Source: Vibrio tapetis subsp. tapetis (GTDB taxonomy: Bacteria; Pseudomonadota; Gammaproteobacteria; Enterobacterales; Vibrionaceae). Taken from it: DNA of 64,000 nucleotides. Under the pieces are notes generated by a model. The model was given only the letters and a program-made list of their open reading frames with translations, was not told the origin of the DNA and ran no database searches. Location of the stretch: NCBI RefSeq assembly GCF_900233005.1, contig NZ_LT960611.1, positions 2,542,001-2,606,000 on the forward strand. The letters are read 5' to 3'. Below are positions 1 to 8,947 of this stretch, piece by piece. Position numbers and translations under genes: made by a program. The first letter of the stretch is position 1; every line of letters begins with the position of its first letter.

Positions 1-596
1 TTAGCAACCATAACCATTGCAGGGCGAACAACGCGGCCGTTAAGCTCGTAGCCTTTCTGCATTACCATCATAACGGTATTTGATTCATGATCAGGGCTCT
101 CTTGAATCGACATCGCTTGATGGAATTCAGGGTTAAACGCCTCACCTTCTGGGTTTAGTTCTTTCAAGCCAAACTTAGCAACCGTGTTAACAAAAGAGCT
201 GTGAGTCATCTCAACACCTTCAAGCAAAGGTTTTACCGCTTCACTTTCTTTGTCAGCCGCTAGAATTGCACGCTCTAGGTTGTCTAGAACTGGCAGTAGC
301 TCTTCAGCAAATTTGTTTAAGGCGTACTTACGCGCTTTATCGACTTCTTGCTCAGAACGACGACGCATGTTGTCTACTTCTGCTTTTGCACGCAATACAG
401 AGTCTTGTTGATCTTTGATTTTCGCTTCACTAGAAAGCAGTGCAGCTTCTAATTGAGCAACTTTAGATTCAACTTCATCTTGTTCTAATTCTTCATTCCA
501 ATCGATATCAGCTTCGCCGCCAACAGCTTCTACTTCTTCAGCCATTTCTTGCTGCTTAAGTTCTTCTTCATTAATCTTGTTTTCTTGATCGCTCAT
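1..596 (-). CDS. grpE: GrpE nucleotide exchange factor (3' end cut by window edge)
   Basis: Cytosolic nucleotide exchange factor that drives ADP release from DnaK in the DnaK-DnaJ-GrpE chaperone cycle. The minus-strand frame opens at an ATG at 596 and gives an acidic, Glu-rich N-terminus ([12 protein letters not shown]), a long coiled-coil helix with [20 protein letters not shown], and the C-terminal beta domain including FNPEFHQAM and [13 protein letters not shown]. About 198 residues are visible, and only the last few codons fall outside the window. It is transcribed divergently from nadK, and a heat-shock type promoter lies about 100 bp upstream. Identification is secure from sequence and from the grpE/nadK/recN order. 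Confidence 0.96.
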   Translation of the reverse strand, partial: MSDQENKINEEELKQQEMAEEVEAVGGEADIDWNEELEQDEVESKVAQLEAALLSSEAKIKDQQDSVLRAKAEVDNMRRRSEQEVDKARKYALNKFAEELLPVLDNLERAILAADKESEAVKPLLEGVEMTHSSFVNTVAKFGLKELNPEGEAFNPEFHQAMSIQESPDHESNTVMMVMQKGYELNGRVVRPAMVMVA

Positions 597-689
597 GATA
601 TCTCCAGAATTCTGAATTCAATTACCTACGCCAGTGTAGTCATACAATAATTTACGACAAAATACTCGCATAGTTCTTCAACTTGCCTT

Positions 690-719
690 TATTATGGGGA
701 CGAAGATTTTTGATTCAAG
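690..719 (-). promoter_or_regulatory. Sigma-32 (heat-shock) type promoter for grpE
   Basis: On the minus strand, CTTGAA (719-714) is followed after 14 nt by CCCCATAATA (699-690). This fits the known RpoH consensus of CTTGAA, a spacer of 13-14 nt, then CCCCATnT. It lies about 95 bp upstream of the grpE ATG and points away from nadK. The motif is seen directly; use in heat shock is inferred from the consensus and from what is known of grpE. Confidence 0.75.
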
Positions 720-750
720 CACTATAACCCTAACAGAACGGATTTAATCT

Positions 751-1635
751 ATGCCAAAGCCTTTTGAAGTGATCGCCATCATAGGTAAACCTCGCGACAA
801 AAAAGCCGTGCAAACCCATAAAGAGCTGTTTCATTGGCTACTCTCTGAAGGGTATCAAGTCGTCATAGATGACCGATTAGAAGACATTCTAACTGATATT
901 GAATCAAAATATTTCAACAGCCTAGTGCATATTGGCGACGAGGCCGATTTAGCCATTGTGGTGGGTGGCGATGGCAATATGTTAGGTGCCGCTCGCGTGT
1001 TATCTCGTTTTGATATTTCGGTTATTGGCGTTAACCGTGGCAACCTTGGCTTTCTAACCGACTTAGATCCTGAAGGGTTTGAACAAGCGCTTAGTAAAGT
1101 ACTTAAAGGCCAATACATTGAAGAAGAACGTTTCTTGCTCGAAACGGAAATTCATCGCCACGATCAAATAAAAAGCCACAACGCAGCATTAAATGAGGCC
1201 GTACTGCACCCAGGTCAAGTCGCACGCATGATCGAATTTGAGGTTTACATCGACAATACCTTTGCTTTTTCGCAACGTTCCGATGGATTGATCATTTCGA
1301 CACCAACCGGATCTACCGCTTACTCTCTTTCTGGTGGCGGCCCTATATTGTCACCAAGCCTAAATGCTATTTCGATTGTGCCTATGTTCCCTCACACCTT
1401 GTCTAGCCGCCCATTGGTGGTAGACGGTAACCGCCACATTAAACTGCTCGTGTCTCCAGATAACCGAGGCACACAAGAAATCAGTTGCGATGGCCAAATA
1501 TCCTTGCCAGTTTCACCGGGCGATGAAATACATATCTATCGCAGTCCAAACTGCTTAAAGCTGATCCACCCAGAAGATTACAGCTACTACCATGTTTTGC
1601 GTAATAAACTTGGCTGGTCTAGCAAACTCTTCTAG
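751..1635 (+). CDS. nadK: NAD kinase
   Basis: ATP-dependent phosphorylation of NAD+ to NADP+ in the cytosol. The 294-residue protein carries the diagnostic GGDGNMLGA motif at residues 72-80 (catalytic Asp in GGDG), the GNLGFLTD segment, the NEAVLHPG region, and the conserved [16 protein letters not shown] substrate loop. Length matches the E. coli enzyme (292 residues). The ATG at 751 begins [14 protein letters not shown], as in relatives. It lies between divergent grpE and SOS-regulated recN, the usual gammaproteobacterial order. Confidence 0.97.
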   Translation: MPKPFEVIAIIGKPRDKKAVQTHKELFHWLLSEGYQVVIDDRLEDILTDIESKYFNSLVHIGDEADLAIVVGGDGNMLGAARVLSRFDISVIGVNRGNLGFLTDLDPEGFEQALSKVLKGQYIEEERFLLETEIHRHDQIKSHNAALNEAVLHPGQVARMIEFEVYIDNTFAFSQRSDGLIISTPTGSTAYSLSGGGPILSPSLNAISIVPMFPHTLSSRPLVVDGNRHIKLLVSPDNRGTQEISCDGQISLPVSPGDEIHIYRSPNCLKLIHPEDYSYYHVLRNKLGWSSKLF

Positions 1636-1728
1636 TGAGTGCTTTCATCATCAGATGAGCAAAGCGTCACGCTAAGTTATGCATTCACTTTCTGAGTAAG
1701 TTCACAAAAAAACACCTGTGGAACTTTA

Positions 1729-1784
1729 CTGTATAAAGAAACAGTATATACTGTTTTCTTATACAGTATTGTTCAGTTATACAG
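1729..1784 (+). promoter_or_regulatory. LexA (SOS) box array upstream of recN
   Basis: Two perfect CTGT-N8-ACAG palindromes sit at 1729-1744 and 1751-1766. A third, one-mismatch copy (TTGT-N8-ACAG) sits at 1769-1784, ending 9 bp before the recN start codon. CTGT-N8-ACAG is the gammaproteobacterial LexA operator core, and E. coli recN is also controlled by multiple boxes. Tight SOS repression of recN is inferred. Confidence 0.88.
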
Positions 1785-1793
1785 GTAAATAAA

Positions 1794-3458
1794 ATGCTGG
1801 CTCACTTGAGTGTTAATAATTTTGCTATTGTTAAGTCTTTACAGCTAGAACTCGCTAAAGGCATGACAACCATTACGGGCGAAACTGGCGCAGGTAAATC
1901 CATCGCCCTTGATGCTCTCGGCTTATGCTTAGGCGATCGCGCTGAAGCTAACATGGTTCGCCAAGGCGAAGATAAAACCGACATCAGCGCCTCCTTTTTG
2001 CTCGATAACAACATCGGCGCAACTCGATGGTTAGAAGACAACGACCTACTTGAAGGCGGTGAATGCATTCTTAGGCGAGTGATCACCAAAGAAGGCCGCT
2101 CTCGTGCATTCATTAACGGCAGCCCTGTACCTGCATCTCAACTAAAATCCCTTGGTCAATTACTCATTAATATTCATGGCCAACATGCCCATCATCAATT
2201 GATGAAGAGTGATTACCAACTGGCAATGCTCGATCAATACGCCGGACACCTTAGCCTTATCAGTAAAACCAAAGCCAAATATCAAGGTTGGCGTCAGGCA
2301 GATAACCATTTAAAGCAACTGATTCAAAATAGCCAAGAAAACCTGGCACAAAAGCAGTTGTTGGAATACCAAATCAAAGAATTAAATGAATTAGCCATTA
2401 CCGAAGGTGAATTTGCCCAACTCGAACAAGAACATAAACGCCTTGCCAATAGCGGTGAACTGGCGAGTACGTGCCAACAAGCCATTGAATTAATTTACGA
2501 AGGTGAAGAAGTTAATGCTCTTGGTATTTTGCAAGCAGCCAATAACTCTCTTATTCAACTTGCCGAAATGGACGAAAGGCTGGCAGAGCTTCCCAACCTG
2601 TTAGCAGAAGCCATCATTCAAATTGAAGAAACCAATAACGAGCTCCGTAATTACCTTGATTGCATCGACGTTGATCCTGCTCGCATGGCCTATGTAGAAG
2701 AACGTTTTTCTAAAATTATGTCGATGGCACGTAAGCACCATGTTATGCCTGAGGAACTCTACAGCCACCACCAAGATTTACTCAAACAAGTTGAAGCTCT
2801 CGATTGTTCAGACGAAAAACTGGGCGCATTAGGCGAAGAAGTCGAACAAAAACGCACAGTCTTCTTAACATCAGCAGACAAGCTTAATAAATCTCGCCTA
2901 CGTTATGCCAAAGAATTAAATAAGCTCATTACCAATAGCATGCATGAACTGAGCATGGAAAAAGCCAAATTCTGCATCGATGTGATACGCGATGAAAACA
3001 ACGCATCCCCCCTTGGCATCGATAGCGTCACCTTCTTAGTTTCAACCAACCCAGGGCAGCCCTTACAGGCCATTGCTAAAGTTGCCTCAGGTGGTGAACT
3101 GTCTCGTATCTCACTAGCGATTCAAGTGATCACCGCTCAGAAAGTCGATACCCCTAGCTTGATCTTTGATGAGGTCGATGTCGGTATCAGTGGCCCAACC
3201 GCTGCCGTAGTCGGTAAAATGTTACGCACGCTTGGCCAGTCAACTCAGGTCATGTGTGTGACTCACTTACCGCAAGTTGCTGGTTGTGGGCACCAACAAT
3301 TATTCGTTGCTAAGCAAACGAAAGCCGGCAAAACAGAAACTCAAATGCGAAACCTTGACGATTCACAACGCATAGAAGAACTCGCAAGGCTACTTGGCGG
3401 CAGCCAGATAACCGACAGCACAATCGCCAACGCCAAAGAATTGCTTATTGCTGCATAG
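1794..3458 (+). CDS. recN: DNA repair protein RecN (SMC-like ATPase)
   Basis: SMC-like ATPase acting in recombinational repair of double-strand breaks. The 554-residue protein opens with [13 protein letters not shown], followed by the Walker A motif GETGAGKS at 29-36. Glu/Gln-rich helical arms fill the middle, and the C-terminal half has the ABC signature [15 protein letters not shown] and Walker [14 protein letters not shown]. Length is that of the family. The ATG at 1794 directly follows a triple LexA-box array, so induction by DNA damage is expected. The gene stands between nadK and bamE, as in other Vibrio. Confidence 0.97.
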   Translation: MLAHLSVNNFAIVKSLQLELAKGMTTITGETGAGKSIALDALGLCLGDRAEANMVRQGEDKTDISASFLLDNNIGATRWLEDNDLLEGGECILRRVITKEGRSRAFINGSPVPASQLKSLGQLLINIHGQHAHHQLMKSDYQLAMLDQYAGHLSLISKTKAKYQGWRQADNHLKQLIQNSQENLAQKQLLEYQIKELNELAITEGEFAQLEQEHKRLANSGELASTCQQAIELIYEGEEVNALGILQAANNSLIQLAEMDERLAELPNLLAEAIIQIEETNNELRNYLDCIDVDPARMAYVEERFSKIMSMARKHHVMPEELYSHHQDLLKQVEALDCSDEKLGALGEEVEQKRTVFLTSADKLNKSRLRYAKELNKLITNSMHELSMEKAKFCIDVIRDENNASPLGIDSVTFLVSTNPGQPLQAIAKVASGGELSRISLAIQVITAQKVDTPSLIFDEVDVGISGPTAAVVGKMLRTLGQSTQVMCVTHLPQVAGCGHQQLFVAKQTKAGKTETQMRNLDDSQRIEELARLLGGSQITDSTIANAKELLIAA

Positions 3459-3679
3459 AAAATAGCCGCATAAAACAATCTGCAAAAGTGTTAGCCGACT
3501 CACAGCGTAAGCATTGCTTGCGCTGTTTGTCTTTTTAGCATTGCAACTAATCGGTATAACTGTGGTCTCAAAAAGCGGACATCCTAGTAGTAGGGTGAAA
3601 ACTATTTTTACTTCTTAGCGTGAAGTGATTATTATCATCGTTGAGATTTTTAAATGAACAGTAGAAAGACGTATTTGAT

Positions 3680-4039
3680 ATGCAATTAAAGAAGTGGATG
3701 GTTGCAATCCCTCTGGCACTGACCATGCTAACCGGCTGTTCAGTCGCAGAGAAATTAGTTTACCGAATTGACATTAACCAAGGTAATTACATCGAGCAAG
3801 ACTCTGTAAACCAGTTAAAATTCGGCATGAGCAAAGAACAAGTGCGCTACGTACTTGGCTCGCCAATGTTGGTGGAAAACGGCTACCCAAATACGTGGTA
3901 CTACATTTACCATCACACTAAAGGCCATGATAGCTCGATTCAAAAGAACCTATTTGTTCGATTTGATGACGGAGAAAGACTTGTGAAAGTCGATGGCGAT
4001 TACACCGCTGGTGACACCTTTTTCGAAAGTATTAACTAG
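3680..4039 (+). CDS. bamE: BAM complex lipoprotein BamE (SmpA)
   Basis: Small lipoprotein of the beta-barrel assembly machinery at the inner face of the outer membrane. A type II signal peptide ends in LTGC with lipidation at Cys20. The mature part contains the SmpA/OmlA fold with [20 protein letters not shown] and the NTWYYIYH strand. At 119 residues it is close to the family size. It is a single gene between recN and the convergent rnfH, and ends just before a bidirectional hairpin terminator. Confidence 0.95.
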   Translation: MQLKKWMVAIPLALTMLTGCSVAEKLVYRIDINQGNYIEQDSVNQLKFGMSKEQVRYVLGSPMLVENGYPNTWYYIYHHTKGHDSSIQKNLFVRFDDGERLVKVDGDYTAGDTFFESIN

Positions 4040-4082
4040 TTTTATCGATTTTTGCTAAATGAAACTTCATTAGCATGACATT

Positions 4083-4113
4083 AAAAAGCTCGCATACTTC
4101 TGCGAGCTTTTTT
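4083..4113. terminator. Bidirectional terminator between bamE and rnfH
   Basis: A 12-bp perfect stem (AAAAAGCTCGCA / TGCGAGCTTTTT) closes a 6-nt loop. It has a T run on the plus strand and an A run 5' of the stem, so it can end both bamE and the convergent ratA-rnfH transcript. Confidence 0.85.
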
Positions 4114-4131
4114 GTCTTTCATCCAAAACAA

Positions 4132-4467
4132 TTATTCTTTGATCTTTGGTTTACTGGCTTCTCTTGCGGCTTCTTTCTTGGCTTGTTCAGCTCGCTTGCG
4201 ACGGATCTCTTTTGGATCGGCCAGCAGTGGGCGATAAATTTCGATGCGGTCTTTGTCTTGTATCGTGGTATCTAATTTCACGTTTCGGCTAAAGACGCCC
4301 ACTTTATTAATGGCTAAGTCTATCTCTGGATACAGGCTCAAAACCCCTGACTGCTCAATGATCTGCTGTACCGTCAGTTCGGCTTCTACTGCCAACTTAA
4401 ACACACGTTGCTCTGTTGGCAATGCATACACAACTTCAACGTGGATCATATTCGGTTCACTACTCAT
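4132..4467 (-). CDS. rnfH: RnfH/RatB family protein (UPF0125)
   Basis: Small cytosolic protein of the RnfH family with a ubiquitin-like beta-grasp fold. Its biochemical role is not established. The 111-residue sequence shows family features such as VEVVYALPTEQRVF, GVFSRNVKLDTTIQDKDRIEIYRPLLADPKEIRR and a basic C-terminal tail. Its ATG overlaps the ratA stop codon by one base (TAATG), so translation is probably coupled to ratA. This pairing mirrors the E. coli ratA-ratB operon beside smpB. Confidence 0.9.
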   Translation of the reverse strand: MSSEPNMIHVEVVYALPTEQRVFKLAVEAELTVQQIIEQSGVLSLYPEIDLAINKVGVFSRNVKLDTTIQDKDRIEIYRPLLADPKEIRRKRAEQAKKEAAREASKPKIKE

Positions 4468-4898
4468 TACACATACACCTGTCTTGCTCGTTTGGTAAAC
4501 GCACCAACCATGTTACCAGTCAGCTCATTGAACACCTTACCAAACGCCATTTCAACCAACTTACTGGTAAACTCGAATTCAAGTTTCAATTCCACTTTAC
4601 AGGCGGAGTCATCCAAAGGCGTGAACTCCCAACCACCCTGTAGGTGCTTAAACGGGCCATCGACCAATTGCATGAAAATTTTACGCCCGACTTCCAGCTG
4701 ATTCGACGTCGTGAAGGTTTTACTGATACCCGCTTTAGATACGTCAACCGACGCCACCATTGCAGACTCTGACGTTTCTAAAACTCGTGAACCTGAACAA
4801 CCAGGCAAAAAACTCGGGTAGCTGTCCACGTCATTGACGAGATGAAACATCTGCTCGGCACTAAATGGCACTAATGCGCTTCGTGTTACTTGAGGCAT
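4467..4898 (-). CDS. ratA: RatA, START-like/coenzyme Q-binding (COQ10-type) protein
   Basis: A 143-residue polyketide-cyclase/START-like protein. E. coli RatA binds 50S subunits and inhibits 70S formation, while homologues resemble mitochondrial Coq10; which role applies here is not visible. Diagnostic segments are ALVPFSAEQMFHLVNDVDSYPSFLPGC and VDVSKAGISKTFTT. The start was placed at the ATG at 4898 (MPQVTRSALV), matching E. coli RatA, with AAGAG 8 nt upstream. An in-frame GTG three codons upstream is less likely. First gene of the ratA-rnfH pair, divergent from smpB. Confidence 0.92.
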   Translation of the reverse strand: MPQVTRSALVPFSAEQMFHLVNDVDSYPSFLPGCSGSRVLETSESAMVASVDVSKAGISKTFTTSNQLEVGRKIFMQLVDGPFKHLQGGWEFTPLDDSACKVELKLEFEFTSKLVEMAFGKVFNELTGNMVGAFTKRARQVYV

Positions 4899-5005
4899 AT
4901 CACTCACTCTTACATCGTAAAGTCATCACAAACCACGTAATATCGAAGTTTGGTTAGCATAAAAGGATTTCCCTATCTCGGTGCAATCCGTATAATGGCG
5001 CTATT

Positions 5006-5491
5006 ATGGCAAAGAAAAAATCAAATTCCAAAGCGGGTAGCAATACCATCGCTCAAAACAAAAAAGCTCGCCACGAATATTTTATTGACGACGAGATCGA
5101 AGCTGGCCTAGAACTGCAAGGATGGGAAGTTAAGTCCCTGCGTGAAGGCAAAGCCAACATCGCCGAAAGTTATGTTTATATCCGTGACGGAGAGGCGTTC
5201 ATTAGTGGTATGTCTATCATTCCACTACAACAGGCTTGCACTCACACAGTAGCGAACCCGACACGTGTTCGTAAACTGCTCATGAGCCGCAAAGAACTCG
5301 ACAACCTATTCGGTCGTATTAACCGTGAAGGCATGACTTTAGTTGCCACTGCTATGTATTGGTCCCGTTCTTGGGTCAAAATCAAAGTAGGCGTAGCCAA
5401 AGGTAAAAAACTGCACGACAAACGTACTGATATGAAAGAAAAAGATTGGGCAAGAGACAAAGCTCGCGTTATGAAGAGCAATCTGCGTTAA
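5006..5491 (+). CDS. smpB: SsrA-binding protein SmpB
   Basis: RNA-binding partner of tmRNA, required for trans-translation rescue of stalled ribosomes. The 161-residue protein has [34 protein letters not shown], which is the OB-fold core, and the basic C-terminal tail [23 protein letters not shown] that enters the decoding centre. It sits directly upstream of ssrA, the canonical arrangement, with its own promoter region after divergent ratA. Length equals that of E. coli SmpB (160). Confidence 0.97.
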   Translation: MAKKKSNSKAGSNTIAQNKKARHEYFIDDEIEAGLELQGWEVKSLREGKANIAESYVYIRDGEAFISGMSIIPLQQACTHTVANPTRVRKLLMSRKELDNLFGRINREGMTLVATAMYWSRSWVKIKVGVAKGKKLHDKRTDMKEKDWARDKARVMKSNLR

Positions 5492-5517
5492 TCTTAACCA
5501 CTTAGACTGCATGGCTC

Positions 5518-5545
5518 TAGACAGGCTAGCCTTTTCTGGTACTAT
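5518..5545 (+). promoter_or_regulatory. Likely sigma-70 promoter of ssrA
   Basis: TAGACA (5518-5523) and TACTAT (5540-5545) are separated by 16 bp. The predicted start would leave a few nucleotides of 5' leader before the mature tmRNA end at 5559, as expected for a processed precursor. Identified by consensus only. Confidence 0.6.
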
Positions 5546-5558
5546 GCAATCAACACTA

Positions 5559-5925
5559 GGGGCTGATCTAGGATTCGACGGGAATTCTGAAGTCTGAGGT
5601 GCATGCCGTGGGGCGGTTGGCCACGTAAAAAGCCGCAAAAAAATAGTCGCAAACGACGAAAACTACGCACTAGCAGCTTAATAACCTGCTCAGAGCCTCT
5701 TTGCCCTAGCTTCCGCTTGTAAGACGGGGAATAACAAAGAGTCAAACCCAAACTAGCTAGCGTGGCTTCTCCCGCCTGAGAGGAAAAGCGCGAATTATAA
5801 TTCAGGATAGCCATTTACTAGCGTGTCGGTTCGCAGGTGGATGGTGAAATTAAAGATCGACTAAGCATGTAGTACCAATGATGAATGATTTTCGGACGCG
5901 GGTTCAAATCCCGCCAGCTCCACCA
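5559..5925 (+). ncRNA. ssrA: Transfer-messenger RNA (tmRNA, SsrA)
   Basis: One-piece tmRNA of 367 nt. The 5' end GGGGCTGATCTAGGATTCGACGG and the 3' end with T-loop, CCCGCCAGCTCC and encoded CCA pair as the alanine tRNA-like acceptor. The resume codon GCA is at 5649 and the reading frame encodes ANDENYALAA, followed by TAA at 5679-5681. The upstream segment GTAAAAAGCCGCAAAAAA and later pseudoknot regions align with the E. coli molecule. The 3' end is the integration site of the element that follows, and the tRNA-like domain remains intact after integration. Confidence 0.98.
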
Positions 5926-5927
5926 AA
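5903..5927 (+). repeat. Left attachment-site copy (attL) at the ssrA 3' end
   Basis: The end of ssrA (TTCAAATCCCGCCAGC, then TCCACCAAA) recurs in degenerate form at 21721-21743 and 23884-23903, always sharing CCGCCAGC followed by ACCAAA. ssrA 3' ends are well-known integration targets for P4-type integrases, and one lies 196 bp downstream. The crossover point inside the repeat cannot be fixed from this sequence. Confidence 0.75.
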
Positions 5928-5954
5928 TTCGTATACGAAGACGTCCTAGGACGT
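5928..5954. repeat. Two back-to-back perfect palindromes at the left element end
   Basis: TTCGTATACGAA (5928-5939) and ACGTCCTAGGACGT (5941-5954) are perfect 12-bp and 14-bp palindromes, one base apart, immediately inside the element after the ssrA CCA. They could be core-type or accessory binding sites for the recombinase or an excisionase; no function is demonstrated. Confidence 0.5.
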
Positions 5955-5957
5955 ACG

Positions 5958-5993
5958 AAAGCCCGCTAGACCACTGGTCTAGCGGGCTTTTTT
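5958..5993 (+). terminator. Rho-independent terminator downstream of ssrA, carried by the element
   Basis: A 15-bp perfect stem (AAAGCCCGCTAGACC / GGTCTAGCGGGCTTT) with a 4-6 nt loop, then further T residues. It ends ssrA transcription 33 bp after the CCA. Because the presumed native terminator (AAAGGGCCAACTC stem) is found at the far att copies, this hairpin appears to be supplied by the integrated element. Confidence 0.88.
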
Positions 5994-6036
5994 GTGTCTA
6001 TAATTGTTCGATGTTGTATTACAGCATTCGGAAGTT

Positions 6037-6089
6037 TTGGTACTAAGTTAAGTACCAAGATCGTTAGTACTCAATTCTCTTGGTACTAA
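6037..6089. repeat. Putative integrase arm-type sites, left end
   Basis: TTGGTACTAA occurs at 6037-6046 and 6080-6089, with inverted relatives between them (AAGTACCAAG around 6051-6060, TTAGTAC at 6064-6070). The same 10-mer occurs inverted near the right end of the element (21646-21667). Symmetric placement next to the integrase suggests arm-type binding sites, possibly also autoregulating int. Confidence 0.5.
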
Positions 6090-6123
6090 CGAGTTATATT
6101 GGCTCAAATTGTAAGGTAATTAG

Positions 6124-7365
6124 ATGGCTCGTTCGGTAAAGCCTTTGACTCATACTGAAATCAGTAAAGCTAAATCCAAAGACAAAGAATACTCACTGTC
6201 TGATGGTGGTGGACTAATGTTAAGCATTCGCCCTAGCGGAAATAAAACTTGGCTATTAAAGTACTACCGCCCATTCACAAAAAAACGCACAAACCTTACC
6301 TTTGGCTCGTACCCTGAAATAAGCCTTGCTCAAGCAAGAGCAATGAGACTTGAGGCACAAACTCTACTAGCTCAAAACATCGACCCTAAAGAACAAAGAG
6401 ATCAAGAGCTAGTCCGTGGAAAAAAAGAAACCGAAAACACACTCCAAGTAGTCGCATTGCAATGGTTTGACGTAAAGAAAACCCAAGTGACCGAAAACTA
6501 CGCCACCGATATATGGCGTTCTTTCGAATTGCACCTGTTCCCCTCTCTAGGTAGTTACCCTGTTAGCCAACTCAAAGCCACACAAGCAATCCAAACCCTA
6601 CGACCGATAGCAGCAAAAGGCTCACTGGAAACAGTTAAACGCCTATGCCAGCGTATTAACGAAGTCATGACCTTCTCCGTTAACATCGGTTTGATCGACA
6701 ATAATCCACTAGCGAAAATTCACTCGGCTTTTCAGGCTCCCACCAAAAAGCACATGCCAACATTGCCACCAAATGAAATTCCAGAGTTAATGCAAAAACT
6801 AAGTCGGGCAAGCATCAAACTAACCACACGCTGCTTAATTGAATGGCAATTGCACACTATGGTTCGCCCTGCGGAAGCTGCTGGGGCTAAATGGGATGAG
6901 TTAGATTTTGAACGTGGGCTCTGGATAATTCCGGAGTACCGAATGAAGAAACGCAAAGAACACTCGGTTCCTTTAACTGATCAGACACTCGCATTGCTTG
7001 AAATAATGAAACCAATAAGCGCTCATCGAGAGTTTATCTTTCCTGCTGATCGTGACCCGAAAAAACATACCAATGAGCAAACGGCTAACGCAGCTTTAAA
7101 GCGAATGGGCTTTTCTGGACGACTTGTTTCTCACGGTCTACGGGCTCTCGCCAGTACTACACTGAATGAGCAAGGCTTCGACTCTGACGTGATTGAAGCG
7201 GCACTGTCCCACGTGAACAGCGATGAAGTAAGAAGAGCGTATAACCGAGCTGATTACCTTGAACGTCGTCGTTCACTCATGAGCTGGTGGAGCGAACATA
7301 TTGAAGCCGCTAGTACAGGTAGCGTGAGCCTTGGGCAAAAGCACTTGAAAATAATAGGTAGTTAA
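6124..7365 (+). CDS. Tyrosine recombinase/integrase, P4 type
   Basis: 413-residue integrase of the P4-like family. The N-terminal DUF4102 domain (LSDGGGLMLSIRPSGNKTWLL and FGSYPEISLAQAR, residues 24-75) is followed by a SAM-like core-binding domain and the catalytic domain with Arg248 (MVRPAEAAG), His337-Arg340 (HGLR), His363 (LSHVNSDEVR) and the nucleophile Tyr373 (AYNRADYLE). All expected catalytic residues are present. Located 196 bp after ssrA and pointing inward, it presumably catalysed integration at the tmRNA 3' end. The next gene starts 3 bp after its stop codon. Confidence 0.96.
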   Translation: MARSVKPLTHTEISKAKSKDKEYSLSDGGGLMLSIRPSGNKTWLLKYYRPFTKKRTNLTFGSYPEISLAQARAMRLEAQTLLAQNIDPKEQRDQELVRGKKETENTLQVVALQWFDVKKTQVTENYATDIWRSFELHLFPSLGSYPVSQLKATQAIQTLRPIAAKGSLETVKRLCQRINEVMTFSVNIGLIDNNPLAKIHSAFQAPTKKHMPTLPPNEIPELMQKLSRASIKLTTRCLIEWQLHTMVRPAEAAGAKWDELDFERGLWIIPEYRMKKRKEHSVPLTDQTLALLEIMKPISAHREFIFPADRDPKKHTNEQTANAALKRMGFSGRLVSHGLRALASTTLNEQGFDSDVIEAALSHVNSDEVRRAYNRADYLERRRSLMSWWSEHIEAASTGSVSLGQKHLKIIGS

Positions 7366-7367
7366 CC

Positions 7368-8186
7368 GTGGCAAACCCAACAGAAATAGATTTACTACAA
7401 GCTGAATTTAAAAAAATGAGCCTCTGTGAGATAAATAAACCTCTGATGCATCACTTTGGACAACAGGTAGACTGGAAAGAACCTTGTGATTATGAATTAG
7501 CTCTTGCAAGTCAATTCCCAGCATTTAAAACTCTAGAGTTAATTGAAAAGAGAGTTGAAAACAAGCTTCTTTCTGACGCATTAAACAGCATAGAGCTCTT
7601 AAGCTTAAAAAACATCCAGCATAACGCCAGCATAGTGAATCAGTCTATTAAACGACTATCAGCTACAGATCGTGACCTTATGCGTTTATTCAGTAATAAA
7701 GATATTCAAAATATAATGGTGGCATTAACAAATGTTCACTACCAAACAGCCGCTCATGACATACAGGTTACTTGCTCACGACACGCTTTAAAAAATGCAG
7801 CTCGTGCAAAAACAAACAGTAATAACGGTAAAAAAGCAGCCAGCAAGCAGAAGCCAATACATGCATTAATCCAGCATATGTATCAATATCTCATATCAAG
7901 CCCTCTGACAGATAACTGCAAGAAAGAATTTATTTACACTTCAATCAATCGACATCTTAATCATTTACTTACTTTAGAGTTATCAAGTGAACATAAAGCA
8001 TTATTCTCAGCGTACTCAGCCAAAAACGACACCAGCAAAATAGAAGCCCCATCAACAAAGACTATTCAGAAGTGCGTAGCTAACATCAAAATAGATAAGA
8101 CTATTGGCCGCCCCATCAAGGGAAAAAAAAGTACAGGAATAATTCAAATGGAAAACCACTTAAAAAAAGATTTTCAAAAAAGATAA
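7368..8186 (+). CDS. Unknown element protein following int
   Basis: A 272-residue protein that I do not recognise. It begins at a GTG 3 bp downstream of the integrase stop, so it is very likely co-transcribed and perhaps translationally coupled. The sequence is helix-rich, with a basic, Asn/Lys-rich stretch around residues 145-165 and a Lys-rich C-terminus (GRPIKGKKSTG). No membrane segment or signal peptide is visible. Position suggests a role in recombination directionality or element regulation, but there is no motif to support this. Confidence 0.7.
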   Translation: MANPTEIDLLQAEFKKMSLCEINKPLMHHFGQQVDWKEPCDYELALASQFPAFKTLELIEKRVENKLLSDALNSIELLSLKNIQHNASIVNQSIKRLSATDRDLMRLFSNKDIQNIMVALTNVHYQTAAHDIQVTCSRHALKNAARAKTNSNNGKKAASKQKPIHALIQHMYQYLISSPLTDNCKKEFIYTSINRHLNHLLTLELSSEHKALFSAYSAKNDTSKIEAPSTKTIQKCVANIKIDKTIGRPIKGKKSTGIIQMENHLKKDFQKR

Positions 8187-8340
8187 CAAGTGAAATACTA
8201 TCTAAAAATCAGTAAGTTAACTAAAACAAACCTCCTATAACAAGAGAGAATAGGCAATGCCCTTTCTCTCTAATCACACTACCTTCCACAATAATAACTC
8301 CATCAGCTTATCGGACACATTCGAAAACTATGGAGCAACA

Positions 8341-8544
8341 ATGACAGCACAAACTACCCCAATCGACCGCATCGTTCGCGAAGCCGAACGAAAAGAACTC
8401 ACAGGCCTATCACGTGTACGGGTTTGGGAGCTTGAAAAAGAAGGTCACTTCCCAAAACGAAGAAAGCTAACTCCAAACGGCAATTCCGTTGGCTGGCTGC
8501 TATCTGAAATCAATGAATGGATTCAGTCTAGAAGAACAGCTTAA
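8341..8544 (+). CDS. AlpA-family HTH regulator
   Basis: A 67-residue DNA-binding protein of the AlpA/MerR-like excisionase group, with LSRVRVWELEKEGHFPKRRKLTPNGNSVGWLLSEINEWI; the Trp-Leu-x-SE-(I/V)-x-x-W-I ending is typical. The ATG at 8341 was chosen because GGAG lies 6 nt upstream and it yields family length; a longer frame from 8257 lacks homology at its start. AlpA proteins activate integrase/excision genes in P4-like elements, a role inferred here. Confidence 0.85.
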   Translation: MTAQTTPIDRIVREAERKELTGLSRVRVWELEKEGHFPKRRKLTPNGNSVGWLLSEINEWIQSRRTA

Positions 8545-8577
8545 CCAACTTATAGCCCCCTATTTGAGTAGCCACAT

Positions 8578-8805
8578 ATGAAAACGAACAATTTTGATTA
8601 CGCCCGAGCTATAACCAAACCTGATGGCATAAAAATCATCAATAAACAAAGTTTGGCTAAGAAGTTAGGTGTGAGTGAATCAACTATCTACCGTATGAAC
8701 AAGCAGAAAGAATTACCAAAGCCACTGCTATCACCGAAAGGGCGTATTAGAGGTTGGTTGCGCAGTTCCATTGAAGCTTGGATTACGAATAGCCAACGTA
8801 ACTAA
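8578..8805 (+). CDS. Second AlpA-like HTH regulator
   Basis: A 75-residue small HTH protein 33 bp downstream of the first AlpA-like gene. It contains INKQSLAKKLGVSESTIYRMNK (helix-turn-helix) and ends GRIRGWLRSSIEAWI, the same family-type C-terminus. Two adjacent AlpA paralogues of different sequence suggest a dual control circuit for the element; the DNA targets are unknown. Confidence 0.8.
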   Translation: MKTNNFDYARAITKPDGIKIINKQSLAKKLGVSESTIYRMNKQKELPKPLLSPKGRIRGWLRSSIEAWITNSQRN

Positions 8806-8947
8806 ATTGAAATTAGGCTGAACGGAAATGACCTAAATTGAAGTGAAAATTCATCTTTGTTCACTTCCAACAGCCTACTTAACCATCTGATTTACAGAAT
8901 ATAAAGTATGGTTCGAGCCATATGGCTTTGCAGGTTATATATATTGT

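Noticed and set aside
4075..4701. Several plus-strand frames over rnfH and ratA
   Set aside because: Both opposite-strand genes are well-conserved families with the usual operon overlap; the plus frames are antisense shadows.
5542..5814. Open frames on the minus strand across ssrA
   Set aside because: They lie inside the tmRNA gene, whose structure and tag frame explain the sequence fully.
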